From an uncultured Bacteroidales bacterium (GTDB lineage Bacteria > Bacteroidota > Bacteroidia > Bacteroidales > Bacteroidaceae): a stretch of DNA of 64,000 nucleotides. Below are positions 52,066-61,218 of this stretch, one piece after another. Made by a program: the position numbers and the translations under genes. The stretch spans positions 46,113-110,112 of the forward strand of contig CADCGD010000024.1 of NCBI GenBank assembly GCA_902800925.1. The letters are read 5' to 3'. The notes below the pieces were generated by a model. The model was not told the origin of the DNA and did not search any database. It saw only the letters and a program-made list of their open reading frames with translations. How positions within the stretch are numbered: position 1 is the stretch's first letter; every line of letters starts with the position of its first letter.

Positions 52066-53335
52066 GGTAGAGCGGTATATTGATAAACATAATCTGCTTA
52101 ACCCCAACGAATTATATATCGTTGCTTTAAGTGGTGGTGCTGATAGCGTGGCGTTATTGCTGTTGCTAAAAAATGCCCATTTCAATGTGCATGCCGCTCA
52201 TTGTAATTTTCATTTGCGAGGTGATGAATCCGATAGGGACGAAGCTTTTTGTGTGGAACTCTGCCAGCGGCTTGGCGTAGAACTGCATCGTGCTCATTTT
52301 GATACTCGTGAGTATGCGGAACTGCATAAGGTGAGCATTGAGATGGCGGCTCGCGAACTGCGTTATAAGTGGTTTGAACAGCTTCGTCAGGACATTGGGG
52401 CTGCTGGCATCTGTGTGGCTCACCACCGTGATGACTCTGTGGAAACGGTACTGCTGAACCTTGTGCGTGGTACTGGATTGCGTGGTTTGACGGGTATTCA
52501 ACCGCGAAACGGCAATATTTTGCGGCCGCTTTTGTGTGTTTCGAGGGCAGAAATCGAGGCCTTTTTAGCTAAAAAAAGGCAGAAATACGTCACGGACAGC
52601 ACTAATTGGGAGGCCGACGTGCAGCGGAACGTGGTGCGCTTAGCGGTGCTCCCCTTGCTCAAAAGGCTCAATCCTGCCGTCGCTGAAAACATCCAGCGGA
52701 CGGCAGAGAATTTGGCTGAAGCACAGCAAGTATTAAATGTGGCAATTGCTAATATTAATAGTGGCAATATTTTGAATCTTAGTGACTTAGAAAACTATGG
52801 TTCAAGTGAATATTTGGCATTTGAATGGCTCAAAAAGTACGGTTTCAACGGTGACCAGGTTCGTCAGATTCTGGACGCAGAAACGGGTAAAATCGTGAGC
52901 TCTGCGATGGGCTATGACGTCTTGAAAGATCGTGGTCGCTTGATAGTTGAACCTGCGCTGCAACCTTTCAAACCTATGCGTATTCCTGAGGAAGGAACCT
53001 ATGTTTTGGATGAAGACAAGCGTTTTTCGGTGCGTAAAAAGCCTGTTTATGTGTCGAAAGAGCCCCGTGTTGCAACGCTCGATGCTGCTAAAGTGCAGTT
53101 CCCGCTGACTATTCGTAGGGTGGAAGAGGGTGATTGGATGCAGCCTTACGGTATGAAAGGAAGGAAGCTGCTGAGTGACCTGATGACCGACTTGAAGATG
53201 ACTGTTTTCGAAAAGCGTCGCCAATTGGTTGTCGTTGATAATCAAGGGGTTGTTGTGTGGGCCGTAGGGCTTAGAGTTGCTGACTTTGTTGCCGTTACGG
53301 AGGTTACCAATGAGGTTTTTGAGCTCACGTTTTAG
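52055..53335 (+). CDS. tilS: tRNA(Ile)-lysidine synthase
   Basis: 426 residues. PP-loop VALSGGADSVALLLLL, AHCNFHLRGDESDRDE, ICVAHHRDDSVETVLLNLVR and GLTGIQPRNGNILRPLLCVS; a C-terminal TilS substrate domain with GRKLLSDLMTDLKM. Converts C34 of the AUA-reading tRNA-Ile to lysidine. Last gene of the exonuclease operon and, interestingly, next to ileS across a hairpin element. Confidence 0.95.
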   Translation: MWSKVERYIDKHNLLNPNELYIVALSGGADSVALLLLLKNAHFNVHAAHCNFHLRGDESDRDEAFCVELCQRLGVELHRAHFDTREYAELHKVSIEMAARELRYKWFEQLRQDIGAAGICVAHHRDDSVETVLLNLVRGTGLRGLTGIQPRNGNILRPLLCVSRAEIEAFLAKKRQKYVTDSTNWEADVQRNVVRLAVLPLLKRLNPAVAENIQRTAENLAEAQQVLNVAIANINSGNILNLSDLENYGSSEYLAFEWLKKYGFNGDQVRQILDAETGKIVSSAMGYDVLKDRGRLIVEPALQPFKPMRIPEEGTYVLDEDKRFSVRKKPVYVSKEPRVATLDAAKVQFPLTIRRVEEGDWMQPYGMKGRKLLSDLMTDLKMTVFEKRRQLVVVDNQGVVVWAVGLRVADFVAVTEVTNEVFELTF

Positions 53336-53345
53336 CCTGTATCTC

Positions 53346-53518
53346 GCCACTTTGTCACATTGCCACTTTGCCACATTAAGCTTAGTCGATTGTGCATAAG
53401 AGGTGGGAAGATGGTATTGTAGAATTATTATATATTATAATATATAATAATTTAACATGATAACAGTAGCTGTCTGACACTTCCTTATTGTGGCAAAGTG
53501 GCAAAGTGGCAATGTGAC
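53346..53518. repeat. Second hairpin element with 30-bp AT palindrome
   Basis: Left arm of 8-nt words (GCCACTTT GTCACATT, GCCACTTT GCCACATT), right arm of the complementary words (AAAGTGGC twice, AATGTGAC), around a perfect 30-bp AT palindrome at 53423-53452. It fills most of the 308-bp gap 53336-53643 and shares the centre TATATTATAATATA with the element at 6792-6973. Confidence 0.9.
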
Positions 53519-53574
53519 GCGCTTTTGAATAATTGATGTATTTGCGCATTTTAACATTTTAGCTCATGCGAAAT

Positions 53575-53605
53575 TTTGTGGTTTGCGAAAAAATGCTTAC
53601 CTTTG
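53575..53605 (+). promoter_or_regulatory. Promoter of ileS
   Basis: TTTG at 53575-53578, 19 nt, then TACCTTTG at 53598-53605; leader about 30 nt. Confidence 0.75.
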
Positions 53606-53643
53606 CACGTCAATAAGAAATAAGTAAGAATTATCGATAATTT

Positions 53644-56600
53644 ATGAGTAAGAAATTTGCCGAACACAAAGGCTTGAATTTGACGCAGACGAACAATGAC
53701 GTGCTGCAGATGTGGAAGGAGAAAAATGTCTTCTGGCGCTCCGTGACGGAGCGGGAGGGTTGTCCGCAGTTTGTATTCTTCGAGGGTCCTCCATCGGCCA
53801 ATGGTCACCCTGGAATTCATCATGTGCTGGCGCGCAGCATCAAGGACACCTTCAACCGCTATAAGACTATGAAGGGATTTCAGGTCAAGCGTAAGGCTGG
53901 TTGGGACACCCATGGACTGCCCGTAGAGTTGGGCGTCGAGAAGGAACTGGAAATCACTAAAGCCGACATTGACAACAAGGAGAGCGACAAATATATCTCG
54001 ACAGAGGACTACAACAAGAAGTGTCGTGAGAATGTGATGATGTACACCCAGGAGTGGCGTGACCTGACGGAGAAGATGGGTTACTTCGTGGACCTCGACA
54101 ATCCCTACATCACCTACGACAATAAGTATATCGAGACGCTGTGGTGGCTGCTGAAGCAGTTCTATAAGAAGGGTCTACTGTACAAGGGCTACACCATCCA
54201 GCCGTACTCGCCAGCCGCAGGAACGGGACTTTCAAGTCATGAATTGAACCAGCCCGGATGCTACCGCGACGTGAAGGATACCACGTGTACCGCTCAGTTT
54301 AAGATGAAGAATCCGAAGCCCGAGATGGCTCAGTGGGGTACACCATACTTCCTCGCTTGGACCACCACACCGTGGACACTGGCTGCCAACTCAGCCCTTT
54401 GTGTAGGACCGAAGATTGACTACGTGGCTGTGCAGACCTACAATCCCTATACCGCTGAGCCTATCACCATCGTGCTGGCCGAGGCCCGTCTGAACGCCTA
54501 TCTGCCCGTTGAGGGTGCTATCACCGACGGTGGTGAACTGCCCGAATATAAGAAAGGTGAGAAGCTGATTCCCTATCGCATCGTGGCCCGCTACAAAGGT
54601 ACTGACCTCGTAGGCATGGAATATGAGCAGCTGATGCCCGCCATCAAACCCATGGGTGACGCTTTCAAGGTGATTCCTGGCGACTATGTGACCACCGATG
54701 ACGGTGCCGGTATCGTACATATTGCTCCTAACTTTGGTGCTGACGACGCCTTCGTCGCCAAGAAAGCCGGTATCTGTCCGATTGTGCTGATTGACAAGAA
54801 GGGTCAGGAGCGTCCTGTTGTTGACTTGCAGGGTAAGTATTTCGTTATCGAAGACCTCGACGAAGAATTCGTCAAGAACTATGTGAACGTTGAGGAGTGG
54901 AATAAATTTGCAGGCCGTTATGTGAAGAACGCCTACGACGATACGCTGACCGACAAGGACGAGACGCTGGATATCAGCATCTGCATGGACCTGAAGGCTC
55001 AGAATAAGGTGTTTAAGATTGAGAAGCACGTCCACAACTATCCGCATTGCTGGCGTACCGACAAGCCTGTGTTGTACTATCCGTTGGACAGCTGGTTTAT
55101 CAAGTCTTCTGCTTGTAAGGAGCGCATGTCTGAGCTCAACAAGACCATCAATTGGCAGCCTGAGTCAACAGGTACAGGTCGCTTCGGCAACTGGTTGGAG
55201 AACCTGAACGACTGGAACCTCTCTCGTTCACGCTTCTGGGGAACTCCGCTTCCAATCTGGCGTTCAGAGGACGGCGAAGAAATCTGCATCGGCAGTGTTG
55301 AAGAACTGTACAACGAGATGGAGAAGGCCGTAGCTGCTGGCTTCATGAAGAGCAATCTGCTGAAAGATCAGGGCTTTGTACCTGGCGATATGGGCAAGGA
55401 AAACTACGACAAGATTGACCTGCACCGTCCGTATGTGGACTATATCGTGCTGGTTAGCGAGAGTGGCAAGCCCATGAAGCGTGAGACTGACCTGATTGAC
55501 GTGTGGTTCGACTCTGGTTCGATGCCTTACGCACAAGTACACTATCCGTTTGAAAATGCCGAACTCATCGACAAGAACATTGCTTTCCCCTGCGACTTCA
55601 TCAACGAGGGTGTTGACCAGACGCGTGGATGGTTCTTTACCTTGCACGCCATCGCTACGATGATTTTTGATAGCGTAGCCTTTAAGAACGTTATCTCTTC
55701 GGGTCTTGTGCTCGATGCCAAGGGCAACAAGATGTCAAAGCATGTGGGTAACGTGGTGAATCCGTTTGAGATGATTGACAAGTACGGTTCTGATGCTGTA
55801 CGTCTCTATATGATGACCAATAGCGAACCTTGGGACAACCTGAAGTTCGACCCAGAGGGCGTGGCTGAAATCAGCCGTAAGTTCTTTGGCACCTTATATA
55901 ATACATACTCGCTCTTTGCGATGTATGCCAACGTGGATGGCTTTGACCCGCAGACGCCACAGATTCCTGTCAGCGAGCGTCCTGAGTTTGACCGTTGGAT
56001 TCTCTCTTGTCTGAACTCGCTGGTTCAGGGTGTTCAGCAGGAGATGGACGGCTATGATCCCACACGTGCAGGCCGACTCATCGATGCTTTTGTCGATGAA
56101 GACCTCTCTAACTGGTACGTTCGTCTGAACAAGAAGCGTTTCTGGGGCAAGGAGATGGACAACGATAAGTTGGCTGCCTATCAGACCCTATATGAGTGTC
56201 TGATGACCGTTGCCAAGTTGTTGGCGCCGTTCGCTCCGTTCTTTGCAGACCAGCTGTACAAGGACCTCGGTGGCGCTTTGGATAGCGTACATCTGGACAA
56301 ATTCCCCGAATTCAACGCCGCTCTCGTCAACAAAGACCTCGAAGAGCGTATGGATATTGCTCAGCGCATCACCACCATCGTACTGTCATTGCGTAAGAAG
56401 GAAGGCATTGCTGTAAAGCAGCCTCTGCAGACGCTGATGATTCCTCCCGTTGACCAGGCTCAGCGCGAAGCCATCGAGACGGTGAAGAATATCTTCTTGC
56501 AAGAGGTGAACGTCAAGGAAGTGAAGTTCGTGGAGGGTGCCGGTATCCTGGTGAAGAAGGTGAAGTGTAACTTCCGCACCATGGGTAAAAAGTTCGGCAA

Positions 56601-57054
56601 GGACATGAAGGCCGTAGCTGCTGCTGTTGCTGAGATGACGCAGGAGCAGATTGCTGAACTGGAGACCAACGGCAAGCTGCAGCTGGGTAGCTATGAAATC
56701 TTGTCTGAGGACGTTGAAATCATCAGCGAGGACATTCCTGGCTGGCTCGTTGGCAACGATGGCAACCTGACAGTAGCTCTCGATATTACTCTGACCGATG
56801 AGCTGCGTGCCGAGGGTATGGCTCGTACGCTGGTGAACCGCATCCAGAACATGCGTAAGAAGAGCGGACTGGAAATAACAGACCACATCCGCGTGAGCAT
56901 TGAACCCAACGAGGCATCAACGAAGGCTGTCGAGGCCTTTGGCGACTATATTGCCCGTCAGGTGCTGGCCGACGACCTGAAGTTGGAGGCTAACGATGGT
57001 CAGGCGGTAGAATTTGACGATTTTAATCTGAATATCAAAATAACAAAAATCTAA
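53644..57054 (+). CDS. ileS: Isoleucyl-tRNA synthetase
   Basis: 1136 residues, the long type. HIGH-like motif in GPPSANGHPGIHHVLAR (about 57), inserted editing domain (about 200-400, GWDTHGLP then PWTLAANSALCV), KMSKH at about 695 in DAKGNKMSKHVGNVVNPFEM, DALR-type anticodon domain with FVDEDLSNWYVRLNKKRFW, and a C-terminal extension. KMSKH replaces KMSKS/KMSKR. Length and motifs suggest the eukaryote-like type 2 enzyme, which in other bacteria is usually less sensitive to mupirocin. Confidence 0.96.
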   Translation: MSKKFAEHKGLNLTQTNNDVLQMWKEKNVFWRSVTEREGCPQFVFFEGPPSANGHPGIHHVLARSIKDTFNRYKTMKGFQVKRKAGWDTHGLPVELGVEKELEITKADIDNKESDKYISTEDYNKKCRENVMMYTQEWRDLTEKMGYFVDLDNPYITYDNKYIETLWWLLKQFYKKGLLYKGYTIQPYSPAAGTGLSSHELNQPGCYRDVKDTTCTAQFKMKNPKPEMAQWGTPYFLAWTTTPWTLAANSALCVGPKIDYVAVQTYNPYTAEPITIVLAEARLNAYLPVEGAITDGGELPEYKKGEKLIPYRIVARYKGTDLVGMEYEQLMPAIKPMGDAFKVIPGDYVTTDDGAGIVHIAPNFGADDAFVAKKAGICPIVLIDKKGQERPVVDLQGKYFVIEDLDEEFVKNYVNVEEWNKFAGRYVKNAYDDTLTDKDETLDISICMDLKAQNKVFKIEKHVHNYPHCWRTDKPVLYYPLDSWFIKSSACKERMSELNKTINWQPESTGTGRFGNWLENLNDWNLSRSRFWGTPLPIWRSEDGEEICIGSVEELYNEMEKAVAAGFMKSNLLKDQGFVPGDMGKENYDKIDLHRPYVDYIVLVSESGKPMKRETDLIDVWFDSGSMPYAQVHYPFENAELIDKNIAFPCDFINEGVDQTRGWFFTLHAIATMIFDSVAFKNVISSGLVLDAKGNKMSKHVGNVVNPFEMIDKYGSDAVRLYMMTNSEPWDNLKFDPEGVAEISRKFFGTLYNTYSLFAMYANVDGFDPQTPQIPVSERPEFDRWILSCLNSLVQGVQQEMDGYDPTRAGRLIDAFVDEDLSNWYVRLNKKRFWGKEMDNDKLAAYQTLYECLMTVAKLLAPFAPFFADQLYKDLGGALDSVHLDKFPEFNAALVNKDLEERMDIAQRITTIVLSLRKKEGIAVKQPLQTLMIPPVDQAQREAIETVKNIFLQEVNVKEVKFVEGAGILVKKVKCNFRTMGKKFGKDMKAVAAAVAEMTQEQIAELETNGKLQLGSYEILSEDVEIISEDIPGWLVGNDGNLTVALDITLTDELRAEGMARTLVNRIQNMRKKSGLEITDHIRVSIEPNEASTKAVEAFGDYIARQVLADDLKLEANDGQAVEFDDFNLNIKITKI

Positions 57055-57059
57055 GTATT

Positions 57060-57440
57060 ATGGTAGAAAAAACACGTTACACGGACGAAGAATTAGAAGA
57101 GTTCCGTGAGATTATCAATGAGAAGCTGACACTAGCTAAGCGTGACTATGATCAGATGATGCGCGTTCTGATGAATCAGGACTCGAACGATGTGGATGAT
57201 ACATCTCCTACATATAAGGCTTTGGAGGAAGGTAGTGCCACACAGTCAAAGGAAGAACTGATTTCGTTGGCTGCCCGTCAGCAGAAGTTCATTCAGGGCT
57301 TGAAGGCTGCACTGACCCGTATCGAGAACAAAACCTACGGTATTGACCGCATTACGGGTAAGCTCATTCCCAAGGAGCGCCTGCGTGCTGTTCCCCACGC
57401 TACACTCAGCGTGGAGTCAAAGATGGCTGGTAAGAAGTAG
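57060..57440 (+). CDS. TraR/DksA-family protein without zinc cysteines
   Basis: 126 residues. Coiled-coil body with EEFREIINEKLTLAKRDYDQ and DxxD-like DSNDVDDTSP, then the family C-terminus GIDRITGKLIPKERLRAVPH. There is no cysteine anywhere in the protein, although canonical DksA has four zinc cysteines. Bacteroidota members keep only one or none. Probably binds RNA polymerase through the secondary channel. Lies between ileS and lspA with very short gaps. Confidence 0.9.
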   Translation: MVEKTRYTDEELEEFREIINEKLTLAKRDYDQMMRVLMNQDSNDVDDTSPTYKALEEGSATQSKEELISLAARQQKFIQGLKAALTRIENKTYGIDRITGKLIPKERLRAVPHATLSVESKMAGKK

Positions 57441-57443
57441 TTG

Positions 57444-58091
57444 ATGGATAGACAGCAGATAGCAAGACGTGGCACGTTGGCTGCACTCATCGTGGTGGGT
57501 ATTCTCTTAGTAGACCAACTTATCAAGATATGGGTGAAGACCAACATGACGCTACACGAGCAGATAGAGATATTGTCGTGGTTTAAAATCGTATTTATCG
57601 AGAACAACGGCATGGCTTATGGCATGGAAATAGGCTCGAAGCTGGTGCTGAGCCTTTTCCGTGTGGTAGCCATTTCTGTGCTGGGCTATTATATAATAGG
57701 TCAGGTGAAGCGTCAGGCGCGTTGGGGCTATCTGGTATGTCTGTCGATGATTTTTGCTGGTGCCGTTGGCAATCTGATTGACTCGATGTTCTACGGACTG
57801 GTGTTCAATGCCTCGTCAGAGTTCTATACCAGCTACTTCGTACCTTTCGGAACAGGCTATGCATCGTTCCTGATGGGTAAGGTGGTAGACATGTTCTACT
57901 TTCCGCTGATAGTGACTACGTGGCCTGATTGGGTACCGTTTGTGGGGGGCAATCCCTACATTTTCTTCTCGCCCGTCTTCAACTTCGCCGATGCGTCTAT
58001 CTCGGTAGGTGTCGTACTCTTGTTACTGTTCTATCGCAAGGAAATCAGCGAGATATCGTTCAAGAAAAAGGTCAAAGCCAATGAAGCATAG
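57444..58091 (+). CDS. lspA: Lipoprotein signal peptidase
   Basis: 215 residues from ATG 57444, four membrane helices. The catalytic aspartates are in GAVGNLIDSMFYG and FNFADASISVG; ENNGMAYGM matches the family NxGxA/xG motif. A loop of about 40 residues between helices 3 and 4 (NASSEFYTSYFVPFGTGYAS) is longer than in E. coli but usual for Bacteroidota. Cleaves signal peptides of lipidated lipoproteins. Confidence 0.95.
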   Translation: MDRQQIARRGTLAALIVVGILLVDQLIKIWVKTNMTLHEQIEILSWFKIVFIENNGMAYGMEIGSKLVLSLFRVVAISVLGYYIIGQVKRQARWGYLVCLSMIFAGAVGNLIDSMFYGLVFNASSEFYTSYFVPFGTGYASFLMGKVVDMFYFPLIVTTWPDWVPFVGGNPYIFFSPVFNFADASISVGVVLLLLFYRKEISEISFKKKVKANEA

Positions 58092-59049
58092 TGCCCCGAT
58101 ATTCTTCCTGATGCTCATGGTGGCTTTGGGTTGTAAACCCCAAGTGCCATCAGAATATATCCAGCCTGATGAACTGGAAGATATGCTCTACGAGTATCAT
58201 GTGGCAGAGGCGATGGCACGAAATAGCAGCGAGAATGTTGACTACAAGCAGACGGAGTATTTCCTGGCTGTTTTGGAGAAGCACCATGTGACGGAGGCGG
58301 ACTTTGATTCGTCGCTCGTTTACTACTATTCACATGCGGAACGATTGAAGGATATCTATCTGAGCGTGCACGAACGTTTGGCTAACGATGCTAAGAAGTT
58401 AGGCGCTTCGGTGGGTGATATCAATCGTTATTCGCAATATAGCGAGACGGGAGATACGGCTAACATCTGGCGCGACGAGACTGCAATGCTGTTGATTCCC
58501 CGTCCTACGAAGAACCGCTTTGATTTTGTTGTCAAGGCCGACTCAACCTTTATGTTGGGCGACTCGTTTATGTTCCAGTTTATGACGGAGCATATTTGGC
58601 AAAGTGGTTCGAAGGATGCTGTTGTCTGCATCAAGACAACGTACGAGAAAGATAGCGTTATCCAATCGGTGAACCATGTGTCGATATCGGGTATTTCGCA
58701 GTTGCGCATTCCAAGCAACAATACGTTGAAGATTAAAGAACTGCGTGGATTCATCTATATGCCTCAGGTTGATGATGAGATGGAGGCCCGTCGCCTGATG
58801 TTCATCAGCCAGATTCAACTCATCAGATTCCATAACAAGGTAATACAAGAGCAATATGAAAACAATGTCGCTGCTGAAGTCGCAAAGACGGATAGCCTGC
58901 AACGAATTGATATTACCAGAGGGCCAAAGCAAGACACTCTGCGTCATAACATTGGAACAGGGCTACGTAGTAAGAGTGCACCCTTTAGAAAGGGAGGAAC
59001 CTCAGACGGAGTGGCTACAGGGCTGCATCAAATTGAAAAAGCAAAATGA
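58081..59049 (+). CDS. DUF4296-like lipoprotein
   Basis: 322 residues from ATG 58081, overlapping lspA by 11 bp. Lipobox in FFLMLMVALGCKPQ. The N-terminal region QPDELEDMLYEYHVAEAMAR with FDSSLVYYYSHAERLKDIY fits DUF4296, a Bacteroidota lipoprotein domain commonly next to lspA. The C-terminal 60 residues or so (GPKQDTLRHNIGTG, then KSAPFRKGGTSDG) share their DNA with another, more natural-looking frame from 58856, so this tail may be a late extension. Confidence 0.85.
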   Translation: MKHSAPIFFLMLMVALGCKPQVPSEYIQPDELEDMLYEYHVAEAMARNSSENVDYKQTEYFLAVLEKHHVTEADFDSSLVYYYSHAERLKDIYLSVHERLANDAKKLGASVGDINRYSQYSETGDTANIWRDETAMLLIPRPTKNRFDFVVKADSTFMLGDSFMFQFMTEHIWQSGSKDAVVCIKTTYEKDSVIQSVNHVSISGISQLRIPSNNTLKIKELRGFIYMPQVDDEMEARRLMFISQIQLIRFHNKVIQEQYENNVAAEVAKTDSLQRIDITRGPKQDTLRHNIGTGLRSKSAPFRKGGTSDGVATGLHQIEKAK

Positions 59050-59089
59050 TGGTCTTCGGGCTTATTATAAAGGAAAACTATTAACTTAA
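58856..59089 (+). CDS. Small protein overlapping the DUF4296 gene (77 aa)
   Basis: 77 residues (MKTMSLLKSQRRIACNELIL...). In +1 relation to the DUF4296 frame, with which it shares 194 bp. The segment ITLEQGYVVRVHPLEREEPQ then TEWLQGCIKL looks like a compact beta-rich domain and resembles small Bacteroidales proteins with a PLxxExPxTEWL-like motif, but I cannot name a family. Codon choice in this frame looks like the neighbours, more than the DUF4296 frame does in the same stretch. Confidence 0.65.
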   Translation: MKTMSLLKSQRRIACNELILPEGQSKTLCVITLEQGYVVRVHPLEREEPQTEWLQGCIKLKKQNDGLRAYYKGKLLT

Positions 59090-59101
59090 AATTTAAAGAC
59101 T

Positions 59102-60430
59102 ATGAATACGAAAGTACGTTTAGCAATCATGAACTTCTTGGAGTTCGCCGTGTGGGGAGCTTATCTCACATGTATGGGAAACTATCTGGGTATTGCAGGC
59201 TTGGGTGACAAGATTTCCTGGTTTTATGCGATTCAAGGTATTGTTAGCATCTTCATGCCTACGCTGATGGGTATTGTTGCCGACAAGTATATCCAACCGC
59301 AGCGTCTGTTAGGCCTCTGTCATCTGTTGGCTGGTGGCTTCATGCTGAGCTGCTGGTGGATGGGCGAACAAGTTGGCTTTGGTAACGAGCTGACGGATAA
59401 ATCATTATTTATTGCACTTTATACGATGAGTGTGGCTTTTTATATGCCTACCATCGCGCTGACCAATACAGCTGCTTTTGCCATTTTGAAGAATAACAAT
59501 ATGGATACCGTCAAGGATTTCCCGCCTATCCGTGTGCTGGGAACTGTTGGTTTCATTGCTACCATGTGGTTTGTCAACTGCGCCTTCATCGATGAAAGTG
59601 GTTTCGGATTTACTCTTGGCGAGAATGCGCATAAGTTCCAATACACCTACATGCAGTTCTTTGTATCGGGTATCTTGAGCCTTGTACTTTTTGCTTATTG
59701 TTTCACATTGCCTGAGTGCAAGTTAGAGAAAAAGGAAGGTAAGGTTTCGTTGGCTGAGAGTCTGGGCTTGAATGCTTTTAAACTGTTCAAGCGTCGTCAG
59801 ATGGCGTTGTTCTTTATCTTCTCAGCGCTGTTGGGCATGTGTCTGCAGGTGACCAATGGCTTTGCTGGTCCGTTCTTGACCAGTTTCAAGGGTACTCCTG
59901 AGTTTGCCGACTCTTTTGCAGCTAATAACGCTACCATGCTGACCTCCATCTCGCAGATTAGTGAGGCCTGCTGCATCCTAATGATTCCGTTCTTCCTGAA
60001 GCGTTTTGGTATCAAGGTGGTGATGCTGATGTCACTCTTTGCTTGGGTGTTCCGCTTCGGATTCTTCGGCATTGGTGACCCCGCCATGCCAGGCGTTATC
60101 TTCTTCATCCTCTCATGTGTCGTCTATGGTGTTGCCTTTGACTTCTTCAATGTCTCTGGCGGTATCTTTGTTGACCAAGAGTGTGATCCAAAGATTAAAG
60201 CTTCTGCGCAAGGTCTGTTTATGATGATGACCAACGGTCTTGGTGCTACCATCGGTACGCTGGCTGCTGGTGAGATTGTCAACAGCTTCTGTGGATGGGA
60301 AGGTGGCTATCTTGTTGGCGAGTGGCAGACCTGCTGGTTTATCTTTGCTGCTTTCGCCCTTGTGGTAGGCATCACCTTCGCGTTGGTCTTCAAACCCGAA
60401 AAGAAACCCATCACCGAAATCAAGCATTAA
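59102..60430 (+). CDS. Nucleoside:H+ symporter-like MFS permease
   Basis: 442 residues, about 12 membrane helices. MNFLEFAVWGAYLTCMGNYL, the loop GIVADKYIQPQRLLG and PPIRVLGTVGFIATMWFVN are typical of the NupG/XapB branch of the MFS. C-terminal FNVSGGIFVDQECDPKIKAS with AQGLFMMMTNGLGATIG is also family-like. Predicted to take up nucleosides with protons across the inner membrane; substrate range not readable. Confidence 0.9.
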   Translation: MNTKVRLAIMNFLEFAVWGAYLTCMGNYLGIAGLGDKISWFYAIQGIVSIFMPTLMGIVADKYIQPQRLLGLCHLLAGGFMLSCWWMGEQVGFGNELTDKSLFIALYTMSVAFYMPTIALTNTAAFAILKNNNMDTVKDFPPIRVLGTVGFIATMWFVNCAFIDESGFGFTLGENAHKFQYTYMQFFVSGILSLVLFAYCFTLPECKLEKKEGKVSLAESLGLNAFKLFKRRQMALFFIFSALLGMCLQVTNGFAGPFLTSFKGTPEFADSFAANNATMLTSISQISEACCILMIPFFLKRFGIKVVMLMSLFAWVFRFGFFGIGDPAMPGVIFFILSCVVYGVAFDFFNVSGGIFVDQECDPKIKASAQGLFMMMTNGLGATIGTLAAGEIVNSFCGWEGGYLVGEWQTCWFIFAAFALVVGITFALVFKPEKKPITEIKH

Positions 60431-60471
60431 AGAGTGTGTGAGCAGGTTTTGCCTGCTCACCTCCAAACAAT

Positions 60472-61194
60472 ATGAAAGAAGTCCGATATTTCTACGCACC
60501 CGATGCAGCCACAGCTCAGGAGTTGCCCGATGAAGAGGCTCAGCATGCCCTCCGCGTGTTGCGCTTGAAAGAGGGTGACGAGATGATGCTGATGGATGGT
60601 CAGGGCAACTACTATCGTGCTGAGGTAATACTGGCACAGGGACACCATTGCCAGTATGCTATCAGAGAGGTGTTGCCACAGGAGCGCCAATGGCAGGGAC
60701 ATATTCATCTGGCTATTGCTCCTACGAAGATGATGGATCGTATGGAGTGGATGCTGGAGAAAGCTGTTGAGGTGGGTGTCGATGAGATATCATTCTTGGA
60801 CTGTAAGTTCTCAGAGCGTCGTGTCATCAAGATTCCGCGTGCTGAGAAAATCGTTGTGGCAGCAACCAAACAAAGTCGCAAGGCATGGGTAACGCAACTC
60901 AATGATATGCAGTCGTTTGTCGACTTCATCCGTTTGCCTCGGACATGTCGTAAATACATTGCTCATTGCTACGAGGAGGTTCCGCGTAGTTACTTGTTTG
61001 ATGAACTTCGCAACCCCACGGATACTAATGATGTTTTGGTGCTCGTTGGCCCTGAGGGCGACTTCTCCATCGATGAGGTACGTCGTGCTGTTGACAATGG
61101 CTTTGTCTCAGTGCACTTGGGCAAGAGTCGCCTGCGAACAGAGACGGCGGGTCTTGCTGCAATAATGATGATGCAACTATCTAAAGAACAATAA
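60472..61194 (+). CDS. rsmE: 16S rRNA (uracil1498-N3)-methyltransferase
   Basis: 240 residues. PUA-like N-terminus (HALRVLRLKEGDEMMLMDGQ), then a SPOUT domain with RMEWMLEKAVEVGVDEISFL, SERRVIKIPRAEKIVVAATK QSRKAW, the knot LVGPEGDFSIDEV and LGKSRLRTETAGLAAI. Methylates U1498 in 16S rRNA. Starts 41 bp after the permease. Confidence 0.96.
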   Translation: MKEVRYFYAPDAATAQELPDEEAQHALRVLRLKEGDEMMLMDGQGNYYRAEVILAQGHHCQYAIREVLPQERQWQGHIHLAIAPTKMMDRMEWMLEKAVEVGVDEISFLDCKFSERRVIKIPRAEKIVVAATKQSRKAWVTQLNDMQSFVDFIRLPRTCRKYIAHCYEEVPRSYLFDELRNPTDTNDVLVLVGPEGDFSIDEVRRAVDNGFVSVHLGKSRLRTETAGLAAIMMMQLSKEQ

Positions 61195-61218
61195 TAAAAC
61201 CAATAAACATAAAGAAAC

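Noticed and set aside
53423-53452. AT palindrome as a replication origin
   Set aside because: No dnaA, no DnaA-box cluster seen, and a second copy of the same design lies at 6866-6895.
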